Positions 22,217-30,746 of a stretch of DNA of 51,618 nt are shown here, piece by piece. The stretch covers positions 1-51,618 of the forward strand of contig CAAGJQ010000148.1 of NCBI GenBank assembly GCA_900770295.1, given 5' to 3'. This DNA comes from an uncultured Oscillibacter sp. Its GTDB lineage: Bacteria > Bacillota > Clostridia > Oscillospirales > Oscillospiraceae. The stretch's first letter is position 1; each line of letters opens with the position of its first letter. A program made the translations under genes and the position numbers. Under the pieces are notes generated by a model, which saw only the letters and a list, made by a program, of their open reading frames with translations, had not been told where the DNA came from and searched no databases.

Positions 22217-23065
22217 TCACCGGAATTCCCGGGGGCTCATATGAAAGGTGTTCTGGAAGGCCCGCAGGAAGGTGGAGTACTCGGAAAATCCCGCCTGCTC
22301 CGCCGCCTTCATCACCGGCACGCCCTCGCGGATCAGCTCTCCCGCCCGCAGAAGCCGCTTCTGGCTGATATACTGGTGGACCGAGTAGCCGGTGACGGCC
22401 TTGAACCGGTGCATCAGGTAGTACCGGCTCAGGAAGAACCGCTTCGCCAGGGCGTCCACCGACAGGTCCTCCTCCAGATGCTGGGCGATGTATTTCAAAA
22501 TCTCCTCCATCTTCGGGTCCACCCGGTAGCTGTCCTGGGCCTCCGCGGCGGTCCGGGAGCGCAGCAGGTCCCGGTTCACCGCGATCAGCAGCTGCTGGCA
22601 CAGCGTGTCCGACAGCCGTCCGGCGCCGAACTCCCCGGAGCGCAGCGATTCCTCCAGCTGCTGGATGGTCTGCATGTACTGCAGCCGCCGGTTCCCGTCC
22701 ACCCGCAGCAGGTGGAAGCCCCGCTCCCGGGCGGTGTGGAAGCAGGTGTCCAGCGCCTCCCCCGGGTCGCTGCGGGAGGCCAGCCAGTCCCGGCCCAGCC
22801 AGACCACGATCCGCTCGTAGGGCTCCGCCGGGTCGATGATGGGCCGGTGGATCATGTTGTGCTGCACCAGCAGGATGTCCCAGGGCTGGAGAAAATAGGT
22901 GACGCCCTCCACCACATACGTGACCCTGCCGTTCAGCAGCAGGATCAGCTTGTCGAACTCGTGATAGTGGTAGTCCAGCTTCTGGGCCCGGCTGTCCTTC
23001 AGATGGAACAGGCGGAAGTTTTCATGCAGATATCCCCGTTTGCCGACTTCGCTGCGGTCCAGCAT
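22217..23065 (-). CDS. AraC-family regulator
   Basis: This is a 282-residue protein. The N-terminal cupin (YHYHEFDKLILLLNGRVTYVVEGVTYFLQPWDILLVQHNMIH) senses a ligand. The C-terminal AraC domain holds two HTH units (ILKYIAQHLEEDLSVDALAKRFFLSRYYLMHRFKAVTGYS, then AAEQAGFSEYSTFLRAFQNTFHMSPREFR). GAGGAGG precedes the start, and a TTGTGA-17-TAAGAT promoter is about 40 bp upstream. The MATE gene follows directly, so activation of that exporter is the likely role. Confidence 0.92.
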   Translation of the reverse strand: MLDRSEVGKRGYLHENFRLFHLKDSRAQKLDYHYHEFDKLILLLNGRVTYVVEGVTYFLQPWDILLVQHNMIHRPIIDPAEPYERIVVWLGRDWLASRSDPGEALDTCFHTARERGFHLLRVDGNRRLQYMQTIQQLEESLRSGEFGAGRLSDTLCQQLLIAVNRDLLRSRTAAEAQDSYRVDPKMEEILKYIAQHLEEDLSVDALAKRFFLSRYYLMHRFKAVTGYSVHQYISQKRLLRAGELIREGVPVMKAAEQAGFSEYSTFLRAFQNTFHMSPREFR

Positions 23066-23102
23066 GGGCGCGCCTCCTCTCCGTCATCTTCTTAGCCGCC
23101 TA

Positions 23103-23131
23103 ATCTTATCGCACTTTTTACAATTTCACAA
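23103..23131 (-). promoter_or_regulatory. Promoter of the AraC-MATE unit
   Basis: On the minus strand TTGTGA is followed after 17 bp by TAAGAT, 38 bp before the start codon. Confidence 0.65.
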
Positions 23132-23241
23132 TCAGGATTTAACACAAAACATTCCCTGAATTTATGCCGCCTTTGGAGAAAAGCGGCAAAAAAAGGCTGA
23201 AAATCCCGGGAAAGTTCTGCGTTCCCGCCTGTGCCGTCCGC

Positions 23242-23270
23242 TTGTCTTTCCCTGTCGGATTTGCTATACT
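23242..23270 (+). promoter_or_regulatory. Promoter of thyA-folA
   Basis: TTGTCT is followed after 17 bp by TATACT with a TGC extension, 31 bp before the thyA start. Confidence 0.75.
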
Positions 23271-23301
23271 TGGAAAAGTGTAAATATAAGGAGTGGCCGC
23301 C

Positions 23302-24132
23302 ATGAGCTATGCTGACGAACGCTTTATCCAAAACTGCCGTGAAATCCTCTCCGACGGCGTCTGGGACACCGACCGGGAGGTCCGCCCGAGATGGGAGGAC
23401 GGCACCCCCGCCCACACCATCAAGAAATTCGGCATTATCAACCGGTACGACCTGCAAAAGGAATTCCCCATTCTGACCCTGCGCCGCACCTACTGGAAGA
23501 CGGCGGTGGACGAGCTGCTGTGGATCTGGCAGAAAAAGTCCAACAACGTTCACGACCTGAACGCCCATATCTGGGACCAGTGGGCCGACGAGACCGGCTC
23601 CATCGGCAAGGCCTACGGCTATCAGTTCTCCGTGAAGCACCACTATCCCGAGGGGGACATGGACCAGGTGGACCGGGTGCTCTACGACCTGAAGCACAAC
23701 CCCGCCTCCCGCCGCATCATGACCAACCTCTACAACTTCCAGGACCTCTCTGAGATGCACCTCTATCCCTGCGCGTATTCCATGACGTTCAACGTCTCCG
23801 GCAACGTGCTCAACGCCATTTTGAACCAGCGGAGCCAGGACATGCTGGCGGCCAACAACTGGAACGTGGTGCAGTACGCCGTGCTGGTGCATATGATAGC
23901 CCAGGTCAGCGGGCTGGTGCCCGGTGAGCTGGTCCACGTCATTGCCGACGCCCATATCTACGACCGGCATGTGCCCATTGTGGAGAACATGCTGAAGCAG
24001 ACCCCCTCCGCCGCGCCGAACTTCACCGCGGACCCCGCCGTAACGGATTTCTACGCCTTTACCCGGGACAGCTTCCGGCTGGAGGGCTACACCCCCGCGC
24101 CCTTTGAAGATAAAATTCCCATTGCCATCTGA
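23302..24132 (+). CDS. thyA: Thymidylate synthase
   Basis: This 276-residue enzyme makes dTMP from dUMP with methylene-tetrahydrofolate. Conserved blocks are seen: REVRPRWEDGTPA near the N-terminus, ELLWIWQKKSNNV, the nucleophile Cys157 in HLYPCAYS, the QRSQDMLAANNWNVVQYA block, and HVIADAHIYDRH. The residue after the catalytic Cys is Ala instead of the usual His, a variation I believe occurs in related Firmicutes but cannot check here. The ATG at 23302 is eight bases after AAGGAG; an in-frame GTG at 23293 is too close. The dihydrofolate reductase gene follows after 10 bp, forming the standard folate-thymidylate pair. Confidence 0.95.
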   Translation: MSYADERFIQNCREILSDGVWDTDREVRPRWEDGTPAHTIKKFGIINRYDLQKEFPILTLRRTYWKTAVDELLWIWQKKSNNVHDLNAHIWDQWADETGSIGKAYGYQFSVKHHYPEGDMDQVDRVLYDLKHNPASRRIMTNLYNFQDLSEMHLYPCAYSMTFNVSGNVLNAILNQRSQDMLAANNWNVVQYAVLVHMIAQVSGLVPGELVHVIADAHIYDRHVPIVENMLKQTPSAAPNFTADPAVTDFYAFTRDSFRLEGYTPAPFEDKIPIAI

Positions 24133-24142
24133 GGTGAATGAC

Positions 24143-24640
24143 ATGAATGCGATCGTTGTTGTGGATCAAAACTGGGCCATCGGCCGGGACGGTGGGCTGC
24201 TGTTCTCCCTGCCCACGGATATGAAGCGGTTCCGCTCCCTGACGATTGACGGCACCGTTATCCTGGGCCGCAAGACTCTGGACTCCTTCCCCGGCGGGCG
24301 GCCCCTCCCCCGGCGGCGGAACATCGTCATCACCCACAATGTGGATTTTGACCGTCAGGACTGCGAGATCGTCCCCAGCCCCCAGGCCGCCCTGGAGCTG
24401 GCCGCCGGCACCGAGGACGACAAGCTGTGGATCATCGGCGGCGGCAGCGTGTACGCCGCTCTGCTGAGCCGGTGCAGGCGGGCCTACCTCACCAAGGTGG
24501 ACGCCGCGGCGGAGGACGCCGACACGTTCTTCCCCAATCTGGATAAGCTGCCGGGATGGGAAGTCGAGCGCACCAGTGAGACCGTGGAGGAAAACGGGGT
24601 CACCTACCGGTTTGTGGACTACATCAATACCAGACTGTAA
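24143..24640 (+). CDS. folA: Dihydrofolate reductase
   Basis: This 165-residue enzyme regenerates tetrahydrofolate consumed by thymidylate synthase. It begins MNAIVVVDQNWAIGRDGGLLFSLPTDMKRFR, with the Asp of LPTDMKRF as the catalytic acid, then the NADPH-binding GRKTLDSFPGGRPLP and LWIIGGGSVYAALL. It ends with a typical YRFVDYINTRL. GAGGTGA precedes the start, 10 bp after the thyA stop. A strong terminator follows immediately. Confidence 0.95.
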   Translation: MNAIVVVDQNWAIGRDGGLLFSLPTDMKRFRSLTIDGTVILGRKTLDSFPGGRPLPRRRNIVITHNVDFDRQDCEIVPSPQAALELAAGTEDDKLWIIGGGSVYAALLSRCRRAYLTKVDAAAEDADTFFPNLDKLPGWEVERTSETVEENGVTYRFVDYINTRL

Positions 24641-24641
24641 A

Positions 24642-24674
24642 AAAGCGCGGAGGGGAAACCTCCGCGCTTTTTCT
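24642..24674. terminator. Terminator of thyA-folA and anti-sigma gene
   Basis: An AAGCGCGGAGG / CCTCCGCGCTT stem with GGAAA loop, flanked by A6 and T5, lies between the converging genes. Confidence 0.9.
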
Positions 24675-25393
24675 TATTTCCGTTCCGCCCAGTAGCGGGC
24701 GCTGGCCTCGTTGTATCCGTAGTCTGCCTCGTCGGCTTCGCTGGCAGTTGGCAGGTCCATGCCCTCCTCCCACAGGAGAATGGCGTCCTCCCCCCGGCCA
24801 TACCAGACCCGGATGATCTCCCGGTCGATCCCCTGGCTTCTGACCCAGGCGTTTTCCCCCGCCACGTCCAGAATCTCCTCCCGGTCCGCCGGTGTGGCAC
24901 CCTCCCACCGCTTTTCCGTGATGAGGGCCCGGACCGGCACATAGTACTTGTTCCCCGCCTCATCGTACTCGAACCGCGTCCTCCGCAGGTTCAGGTCATC
25001 GTCGATATAAAAGTGATACAGGACCCGGCCATCGGACAGCTGGCGCACATTGGTGATCCGGATTTTTTCCACGGGGACGGGAAAGAGGTACAGCCGCGTT
25101 GCCGCGCTCCATGCCCCGAACAGCACCAGGCACACCGCGGCCGCGATGACGGCACCTTTCAGGTGGGCCTTCCACTTGGTCCGTTTCCACTCGTCGCTGA
25201 TTTTTTTCACCGCCGCTCCGTCGGCGGCGTTTTTCCGCGCCTCCGCCGCCGGTAAAGGGGCATCCATCTCCGCCAGAGCGGTCCGGCAGACCTCGCAGGT
25301 GCTCAGGTGTTCCTCCACCGCCGCCCGGCTGGCGTCGGAGCACACACCATCGTGGTACAGGGGCAGCAGGTCCATCACGATCTCATGTTCCAT
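24674..25393 (-). CDS. Anti-sigma factor with zinc-finger (HC2) domain
   Basis: This is a 239-residue single-pass membrane protein. The cytoplasmic N-terminus carries the zf-HC2 anti-sigma motif H-x3-C-x2-C (HLSTCEVC, about residues 29-36). A membrane span lies near residues 80-102 (GAVIAAAVCLVLFGAWSAA). The extracytoplasmic part of about 135 residues is not recognised. It overlaps the sigma gene by 11 nt and should hold that sigma at the membrane until an envelope signal arrives. Confidence 0.9.
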   Translation of the reverse strand: MEHEIVMDLLPLYHDGVCSDASRAAVEEHLSTCEVCRTALAEMDAPLPAAEARKNAADGAAVKKISDEWKRTKWKAHLKGAVIAAAVCLVLFGAWSAATRLYLFPVPVEKIRITNVRQLSDGRVLYHFYIDDDLNLRRTRFEYDEAGNKYYVPVRALITEKRWEGATPADREEILDVAGENAWVRSQGIDREIIRVWYGRGEDAILLWEEGMDLPTASEADEADYGYNEASARYWAERK

Positions 25394-25856
25394 CGAATTC
25401 CTCCTTCAATTTCCGCCGGGCCCGGAAGTATGTCACCCGTGCCCAGCTCTCCGTCTTGCCGAACAGCTCCCCGATCTGGGAGAAGGGCAGCTCCCCGAAG
25501 GTCCGCAGGGAGAACACCTCCTTGTAGGGCTCCGGCAGGCCGTGGAGCAGGCGGTGGAGTTTTTTCGCGTCCTCCCGGTCGTCGAAGCCCGCCTCGATGC
25601 CGTCATCTCCCGGCTCCTCCGCCGCCACCCCGAACCGCTTCCGCTCCCGGCACAGGGACAGGTACTGGTTCCGGGCGATCTGGCACAGCCAGACCCGGAG
25701 CTGGCAGTCGCTCCGGAAGTTGTCGATGGCGGTGAGGGCCTTGAAGAAGGTCTCCTGCGTCACCTCCTCCGCCGTGGCCTCGTCCCGGCTGAGGGCCAGG
25801 ACGTACTGGTAGACATCGGCGAAATACCGCCGGTAGACCTCCTCAAAATCGGGCAT
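25383..25856 (-). CDS. ECF RNA polymerase sigma factor
   Basis: This 157-residue sigma-70 factor has only regions 2 and 4. Region 2 is FEEVYRRYFADVYQYVLALSRDEATAEEVTQETFFKAL; region 4 is LHGLPEPYKEVFSLRTFGELPFSQIGELFGKTESWARVTYFRARRKLKEEF. The start at 25856 has AGGAGG with six-base spacing and was chosen over an ATG at 25883. The partner anti-sigma gene follows with an overlap, so the two are made together. The genes it controls are not evident in this window. Confidence 0.93.
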   Translation of the reverse strand: MPDFEEVYRRYFADVYQYVLALSRDEATAEEVTQETFFKALTAIDNFRSDCQLRVWLCQIARNQYLSLCRERKRFGVAAEEPGDDGIEAGFDDREDAKKLHRLLHGLPEPYKEVFSLRTFGELPFSQIGELFGKTESWARVTYFRARRKLKEEFDGT

Positions 25857-26001
25857 CCGCTCCACCTCCTCTCCCTTCCTCACCCATAAGACGGCGGGAA
25901 TGCGGTTTCGTTACAAAAAGTTCGCGCCCGGTCTCCCGGACGCGAAAATGATTTCTCTGGGCCGATATTCCAGGGCGGGAAGAGGGCGCCGCCCCCTTTC
26001 C

Positions 26002-26030
26002 TTGTTTTTCCGTTGAAAGCATGATATCAT
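26002..26030 (+). promoter_or_regulatory. Promoter of recG
   Basis: TTGTTT is followed after 17 bp by TATCAT with a TGA extension, 36 bp before the recG start. The DNA from 25857 to here holds no gene. Confidence 0.6.
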
Positions 26031-26065
26031 GGATATATTGAATTGGCAAGAAAGGGGGGGACTTT

Positions 26066-28114
26066 ATGGCGGACCTGACCACCGACGTGCGGACTATCAA
26101 GGGCATCGGCGAGCAGCGGGCAAAGGCCCTGAACAAGCTGGGCATCTCAACGCTGCGGGACCTGATCTCCTGGTTCCCCCGGAAGTACGACGACCGCACC
26201 CAGGCCAAGAAGATCGCGGACCTGGTGCCCGGCGAGAGCGCCTGCGTGGCCGCCATGATCGCGTCGCCCCCCACGGTGTCCCACGTCCGCAAGGGCATGG
26301 ACCTGGTGAAGGTCCGGGCGGTGGATGACTCCGGCGTGCTGGACGTGACCTTTTTCAACCAGACCTGGCTGAAAAACCAGCTTGTGCAGGGGGAGACCTA
26401 CATCTTTTACGGCAAGGCGGAGGGGAACCTCCTCCGCAAGACCATGGCCTCCCCCATCGTGGAGCGGGAGGGCCGGGGGGAGTTCACCGGCCGCATCGTG
26501 CCCATCTACCCCCTGACCGCCGGGGTCAGCCAGCTGATCTTGTCCCGGTCCATCCGGCAGGGGCTGGACGCCTGCGCGGACATTCTGCCGGACGTGCTGC
26601 CCGACGAGGTGCGGCAGGCCCACCACCTGTGCCGCGTCAACTACGCCTACGAGAACATCCACTTCCCGGAAAGCGCCGAGGCCCTGGACCTGGCCCGGCG
26701 GCGGCTGGCCTTTGAGGAGCTGTTTTTGTTCACCATCGGGCTCAAGCGGCTCCGCTCCCGCCGGGAGACCGTCCACGTGCCCCCCTGCGGCGCTGTGGAC
26801 ATGGACGATTTTTACCGGGCCCTCCCCTTCTCCCTGACGGACGCCCAGCGGCGCTGCGTGGAGGAGGCCCTGGCGGACATGCGGTCCGGCGTACCCATGA
26901 ACCGGCTGTGCCAGGGTGACGTAGGCTCCGGCAAGACCATGGTGGCCGCCGCCTGTGTGTATTTCTGCGTGAAAAACGGCCGTCAGGCGGCGCTGATGGC
27001 CCCCACGGAAATTCTGGCCCAGCAGCATTACAGCGGCCTGGCGCCGCTGATGGAGAACCTTGGCATCCGCTGCGCCCTGCTGACCGGGTCCACGAAAGCC
27101 GCCGCCAAGCGCTCCATCTGCGCCCAGCTGGCGGCGGGGGAGATCGACTTCGCCATCGGCACCCACGCCCTCATCACCGGCGGTGTGGAGTACGCCGACC
27201 TGGGACTGGTGGTCACGGACGAGCAGCACCGCTTCGGCGTGGGGCAGCGGGCGGCCCTGGCCGCCAAGGGCGAGCACCCCCACACCCTGGTCATGTCCGC
27301 CACGCCCATCCCCCGGACGCTGGCGCTGATTCTGTACGGCGATCTGGACGTGTCCATCATCGACCAGCTGCCCCCGGGCCGCCGGCCCATTGAGACCTAC
27401 GCCGTCCCCGGCAGCTACCACCCCCGGGTGTACGCTTTTCTCCGCAAGCTGGTGGGCGAGGGGCGGCAGGCCTATGTGGTCTGCCCACAGGTGTCCGAAA
27501 ACGAAGAGCTGCCCGATGAGCGGAAGGCCGTCACGGAGTACGCGAAAAAGCTCCAGGACGAGGTGTTCCCCGATTTGAAGGTGGCCTTTGTCCACGGCAA
27601 GATGAAGCCCAGGGAGAAGGACGCGGTGATGACCGCCTTCGCCAACCGCGAGACGGACATTCTGGTGTCCACCACGGTCATTGAGGTGGGCGTGGACGTG
27701 CCCAACGCCGCCGTCATGGTCATTGAGAACGCGGAGCGGTTCGGCCTGAGCCAGCTCCACCAGCTGCGGGGCCGGGTGGGCCGGGGAAAGCACCAGTCCT
27801 ACTGCATCCTCATCTCCGACAACCAGAATGAGGAGACCCGCCAGCGGCTCAAGGTCATGACAAAGACCGGCGACGGCTTTAAGATCGCCGAGGAGGACCT
27901 GCGCCTCCGGGGCCCCGGCGACTTTTTCGGGGAACGGCAGCACGGCCTGCCGGGGCTGAAGATCGCGGACATCGGCTGCGACACCCAGCTTTTGAAGGAG
28001 GCCCAGCAGGCGGCGGAGGACCTGCTGGAAAAGGACCCGGAGCTGGCGGCTTATCCCGCCACGGCGGAGCGGATCGCGGAGCTGTTCACCCAGGCGTCGG
28101 ACACCCTGAACTGA
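26066..28114 (+). CDS. recG: ATP-dependent DNA helicase RecG
   Basis: This 682-residue branch-migration helicase reverses stalled forks and processes recombination junctions. The wedge/OB domain occupies the N-terminal 150 residues (KGIGEQRAKALNKLGI, FFNQTWLKNQL). Helicase motifs follow: QGDVGSGKTMVA (Walker A, near 286), TDEQHRFGV (DEQH), MSATPIPRTLAL, TTVIEVGVDVPNA and QLRGRVGRG. The end carries the RecG wedge-hairpin region DFFGERQHGLPGLKIAD. The length matches the family. AAAGGGGGG precedes the start. It has its own promoter and terminator. Confidence 0.97.
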   Translation: MADLTTDVRTIKGIGEQRAKALNKLGISTLRDLISWFPRKYDDRTQAKKIADLVPGESACVAAMIASPPTVSHVRKGMDLVKVRAVDDSGVLDVTFFNQTWLKNQLVQGETYIFYGKAEGNLLRKTMASPIVEREGRGEFTGRIVPIYPLTAGVSQLILSRSIRQGLDACADILPDVLPDEVRQAHHLCRVNYAYENIHFPESAEALDLARRRLAFEELFLFTIGLKRLRSRRETVHVPPCGAVDMDDFYRALPFSLTDAQRRCVEEALADMRSGVPMNRLCQGDVGSGKTMVAAACVYFCVKNGRQAALMAPTEILAQQHYSGLAPLMENLGIRCALLTGSTKAAAKRSICAQLAAGEIDFAIGTHALITGGVEYADLGLVVTDEQHRFGVGQRAALAAKGEHPHTLVMSATPIPRTLALILYGDLDVSIIDQLPPGRRPIETYAVPGSYHPRVYAFLRKLVGEGRQAYVVCPQVSENEELPDERKAVTEYAKKLQDEVFPDLKVAFVHGKMKPREKDAVMTAFANRETDILVSTTVIEVGVDVPNAAVMVIENAERFGLSQLHQLRGRVGRGKHQSYCILISDNQNEETRQRLKVMTKTGDGFKIAEEDLRLRGPGDFFGERQHGLPGLKIADIGCDTQLLKEAQQAAEDLLEKDPELAAYPATAERIAELFTQASDTLN

Positions 28115-28123
28115 ATCAGACAA

Positions 28124-28156
28124 AGGCGCGCCGGGGAAATCTCCCCGGCGCGCTCT
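28124..28156. terminator. Terminator after recG
   Basis: A GCGCGCCGGGG / CCCCGGCGCGC stem lies between the converging recG and FCD genes. The T tract is weak (TCTT). Confidence 0.7.
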
Positions 28157-28175
28157 TGCATCTCCATGTTCTCTT

Positions 28176-28604
28176 TTACCGGCCTCCACGCTGAAGTTCC
28201 CGGGAGTACAGGCGGTTCACGTACTGCATGTGGGTGCGCATGGCCTGCTCCGCCCGGTCCGGCTCGTTGGCCAGAATGGCGACCATGATGTTCCAGTGCT
28301 GAGACGCGGACTGGTCATCTACCTCCGGCAGCAGCGCCCGATTCTTACTCAGGTACTCGGTGATCTCCACCATGCGGCCCTGCAGGCTCCGCCGCAGGAA
28401 GTCGTTGTCCGCGATGTCCGCGATGGCCAGATGAAAGTCGAAGTCCCGCTCCAGGCCGTAGTCGATGTCCCGGGCGATGGCATAGCTCAGCGGCTGCTGT
28501 AACTTTTTTCCGTCCGCCGGCGTGGCCTTCTGGGCCGCCAGATAGACCAGCGCGCACTCCAGGGCGCCCCGGGTCTCCAGCAGTTTTTCAAAATACGCCT
28601 CCAT
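28176..28604 (-). CDS. Stand-alone FCD (FadR C-terminal) ligand-binding domain
   Basis: This is a 142-residue all-helical protein matching the FCD domain of GntR/FadR regulators: ETRGALECALVYLAAQKAT at the start, DFDFHLAIADIADNDFLRRSL (metal-binding Asp and His), HWNIMVAILANEPDRAEQAMRTHM (second His pair). The winged-helix DNA-binding domain normally found in the first 70 residues is absent, and no such frame lies upstream, since yfbR ends 33 bp away. AAAGGAG precedes the ATG, so it is translated on its own. It may bind a carboxylate ligand or regulate another protein, or be a truncated regulator. Confidence 0.8.
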   Translation of the reverse strand: MEAYFEKLLETRGALECALVYLAAQKATPADGKKLQQPLSYAIARDIDYGLERDFDFHLAIADIADNDFLRRSLQGRMVEITEYLSKNRALLPEVDDQSASQHWNIMVAILANEPDRAEQAMRTHMQYVNRLYSRELQRGGR

Positions 28605-28637
28605 GCTTTCTCTCTCCTTTCCAGGGTCTCCCGCGCG

Positions 28638-29213
28638 TCACTTCAGCTCATCCAGCGTCAGGGAAAAGCTGTCCATAAACGTCTCCAGAAACGACTCCAC
28701 CTCCGGCATGCCGTATCCCTCCAGCGCCTTTCGCGTCTGGGCGGCGGCCTCCCGGAACTCGTTGTTCCCGGCCTTCAGCTCCTCCACGCACTTGATATAG
28801 GCGGACAGCTTGTCCGCCGCCTTCACCAGAGCCTCGATCTCCGGGTCCTCCACCGTCAGGATGGGGGCGTACACCCCCCGCAGCTCCTCCGGCAGCATGT
28901 TCAGCAGCTTGTGCTCCGCCACCGCCTCCACGTCCTTGTAGGCCGCGCGGATGGCGGGGTTGTCGTATTTGATGGGGGTGGGCATGTCGCCGGTCAGGAT
29001 CTCCGAGGCGTCGTGGTACAGCGCCGCCACGGCCACCGCGCCGGGGTCCACATGGCCGCCGAACTTCTGGTTCCGTAGCACCGCCAGCGCGTGGGCCAGC
29101 ACCGCCACCTGATGGCTGTGCTCCTGGACGTTCTCCGGGGCGGTGTTGCGCATCAGCGCCCAGCGCTGGATGAACCGCATCCGGGAGATATAGGCGAAAA
29201 AGTGGCTCTTCAT
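28638..29213 (-). CDS. yfbR: YfbR-like HD 5'-deoxynucleotidase
   Basis: This 191-residue HD-domain enzyme resembles E. coli YfbR along its length: HFFAYISRMRFIQRWALMRN, ENVQEHSHQVAVLAHALA, AALYHDASEILTGDMPTPIKY and ELKAGNNEF. The metal ligands are His of EHS, the His-Asp pair in YHDASE, and Asp of KAADKLSAY. It hydrolyses 5'-deoxyribonucleoside monophosphates and keeps nucleotide pools balanced. It overlaps mtaB by 4 nt and is followed by the FCD gene. Confidence 0.93.
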   Translation of the reverse strand: MKSHFFAYISRMRFIQRWALMRNTAPENVQEHSHQVAVLAHALAVLRNQKFGGHVDPGAVAVAALYHDASEILTGDMPTPIKYDNPAIRAAYKDVEAVAEHKLLNMLPEELRGVYAPILTVEDPEIEALVKAADKLSAYIKCVEELKAGNNEFREAAAQTRKALEGYGMPEVESFLETFMDSFSLTLDELK

Positions 29214-30517
29214 ACCGGCGTCCCATCTCCTTCCTCCAGAAGTTCGCCCAGCAGGGCGTCTCCGTCAATGCCGGTGATCCGCACATTCCGGACAATATTG
29301 TGCAGGTTTTCGCCCTCCGCCAGCACCTCCATGTAGTTGGGGGCATGGCCGGAGAAACGGCCGTTCTTGGGCTGCTCGAAGAGCACGGGATAGACCCGGC
29401 CCACGCAGCCCTCCAGATATGCCCGGTGCATTTCCGCCGCTGCCGCGGCGGCCCGGTGGGCCCGCTCCTCCTTCACGGCCTTGGGGTTCTGCCGCAGCTT
29501 CGCCGCCGGGGTGCCGGGGCGGACGGAGTAGGGGAAAATGTGCATCTGGGCAAAGCCGCACCGGCGGATGAAGTCCAGCGTCCGGGCAAACTCCTCCTCC
29601 GTCTCCTCCGGGAAGCCGGTGATCAGGTCCGTGGTGACGGCGGGCCGGTCAAAGAACCGGTTCAGCAGCTCCACGGACTCATAGAACCGGGCGGTGTCGT
29701 ATTTGCGGTTCATGCGCTTCAGGGTCTCGTTGCAGCCGCTCTGCATGGACAGGTGGAACTGGGGGCACAGATTGGGCAGCGCCGCCGCCCGGCGGCAGAA
29801 GTCCTCCGTGATGGTCCGGGGCTCCAGACTGCCCAGCCGGACCCGCAGGTCCGGCGCCGCGCCGCAGATGGCCTCCATCAGGTCGATGAGGGTCTGTCCG
29901 TTTTTCAGGTCATGGCCCCAGGAGGAGATCTCAATGCCCGTCAGCACGATCTCCCGGTAGCCCTCCGCCGCCAGCTGCTTCGTCTGGGCCACCGCCGTCT
30001 CCAGCGGCTCGGAGCGCACCGGCCCCCGGGCGTAGGGGATGATGCAGTAGGCGCAGAAGTTGACGCAGCCGTCCTCCACCTTCAGCATGGCCCGGGTGCG
30101 GGTGGTGAGCCCGCCGGCGGGCAGCACCTCGAACTGCCGGCGCCGCAGGGACTCGTCCACGAATTCCAGGGGCTGCTTCTCCGCCGCGGCCGCCTCCAGC
30201 CGCTCCACGAACTTTCCCCGGTCGCCGGTGCCGGCGATCAGGTCCACGCCCAGCTTCCGCACGTCCTCCAGATGGGTCTGGGCGTAGCAGCCGCACACGG
30301 CCACCACGGCCTCCGGATGCTGCTTCTTGGCCCGGTGGATGATCTGGCGGGACTTCTGGTCGCTGACCGCCGTCACGGAGCAGGTGTTCACCACGTAGGC
30401 GTCCGCCGCGTCGGTGAAATCCACCACCTCATGCCCCCGGCTCCGGAGGGACTGCTCCATGGCCTGGGTCTCGTACTGATTCACTTTGCACCCGAGGGTG
30501 TAAATGGCAACTTTCAT
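29210..30517 (-). CDS. mtaB: tRNA (N6-threonylcarbamoyladenosine) methylthiotransferase MtaB
   Basis: This is a 435-residue radical SAM enzyme. The N-terminal MTTase domain holds three Cys for one Fe-S cluster (LGCKVNQYE, VVNTCSVT, VCGCYAQT). The radical SAM motif CVNFCAYCIIPYARG (C-x3-C-x2-C) follows, then the conserved RLGSLEPR and QSGCNETLKRMNRKY, and a C-terminal TRAM domain. The CKVNQYE and GCNETLKRMNRKY forms point to MtaB, which adds a methylthio group to t6A37 of tRNA, over MiaB or RimO. A GAGG site precedes the ATG. It leads the mtaB-yfbR-FCD operon. Confidence 0.95.
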   Translation of the reverse strand: MKVAIYTLGCKVNQYETQAMEQSLRSRGHEVVDFTDAADAYVVNTCSVTAVSDQKSRQIIHRAKKQHPEAVVAVCGCYAQTHLEDVRKLGVDLIAGTGDRGKFVERLEAAAAEKQPLEFVDESLRRRQFEVLPAGGLTTRTRAMLKVEDGCVNFCAYCIIPYARGPVRSEPLETAVAQTKQLAAEGYREIVLTGIEISSWGHDLKNGQTLIDLMEAICGAAPDLRVRLGSLEPRTITEDFCRRAAALPNLCPQFHLSMQSGCNETLKRMNRKYDTARFYESVELLNRFFDRPAVTTDLITGFPEETEEEFARTLDFIRRCGFAQMHIFPYSVRPGTPAAKLRQNPKAVKEERAHRAAAAAAEMHRAYLEGCVGRVYPVLFEQPKNGRFSGHAPNYMEVLAEGENLHNIVRNVRITGIDGDALLGELLEEGDGTPV

Positions 30518-30594
30518 ATTGGTTCCTCAACTCATCGATGTGGGAAAGCGCGCTCCTGTCCTGCGGGAAATTTGGGTGGAATTGCGGACTGGCC

Positions 30595-30623
30595 TTGCGC
30601 TTTTTCAACTTTCCCTATATAAT
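30595..30623 (+). promoter_or_regulatory. Promoter of the cysteine desulfurase gene
   Basis: TTGCGC is followed after 17 bp by TATAAT. The predicted leader of about 115 nt to the start codon shows no obvious riboswitch. Confidence 0.75.
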
Positions 30624-30746
30624 AAAGAATTTGCGGACCTTTCTTTTCAAAGGCCCTCTTTTCTGACCATGCAAACTCATTCATGTATGATTATACTTTC
30701 ATTTTTTCCATTGGGCAACCCCCAACGCGAAATGAGGAGGCCGCTT

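Noticed and set aside
26147..28189. Long minus-strand open frame opposite recG
   Set aside because: It is a shadow of recG with low-complexity composition and no ribosome binding site.
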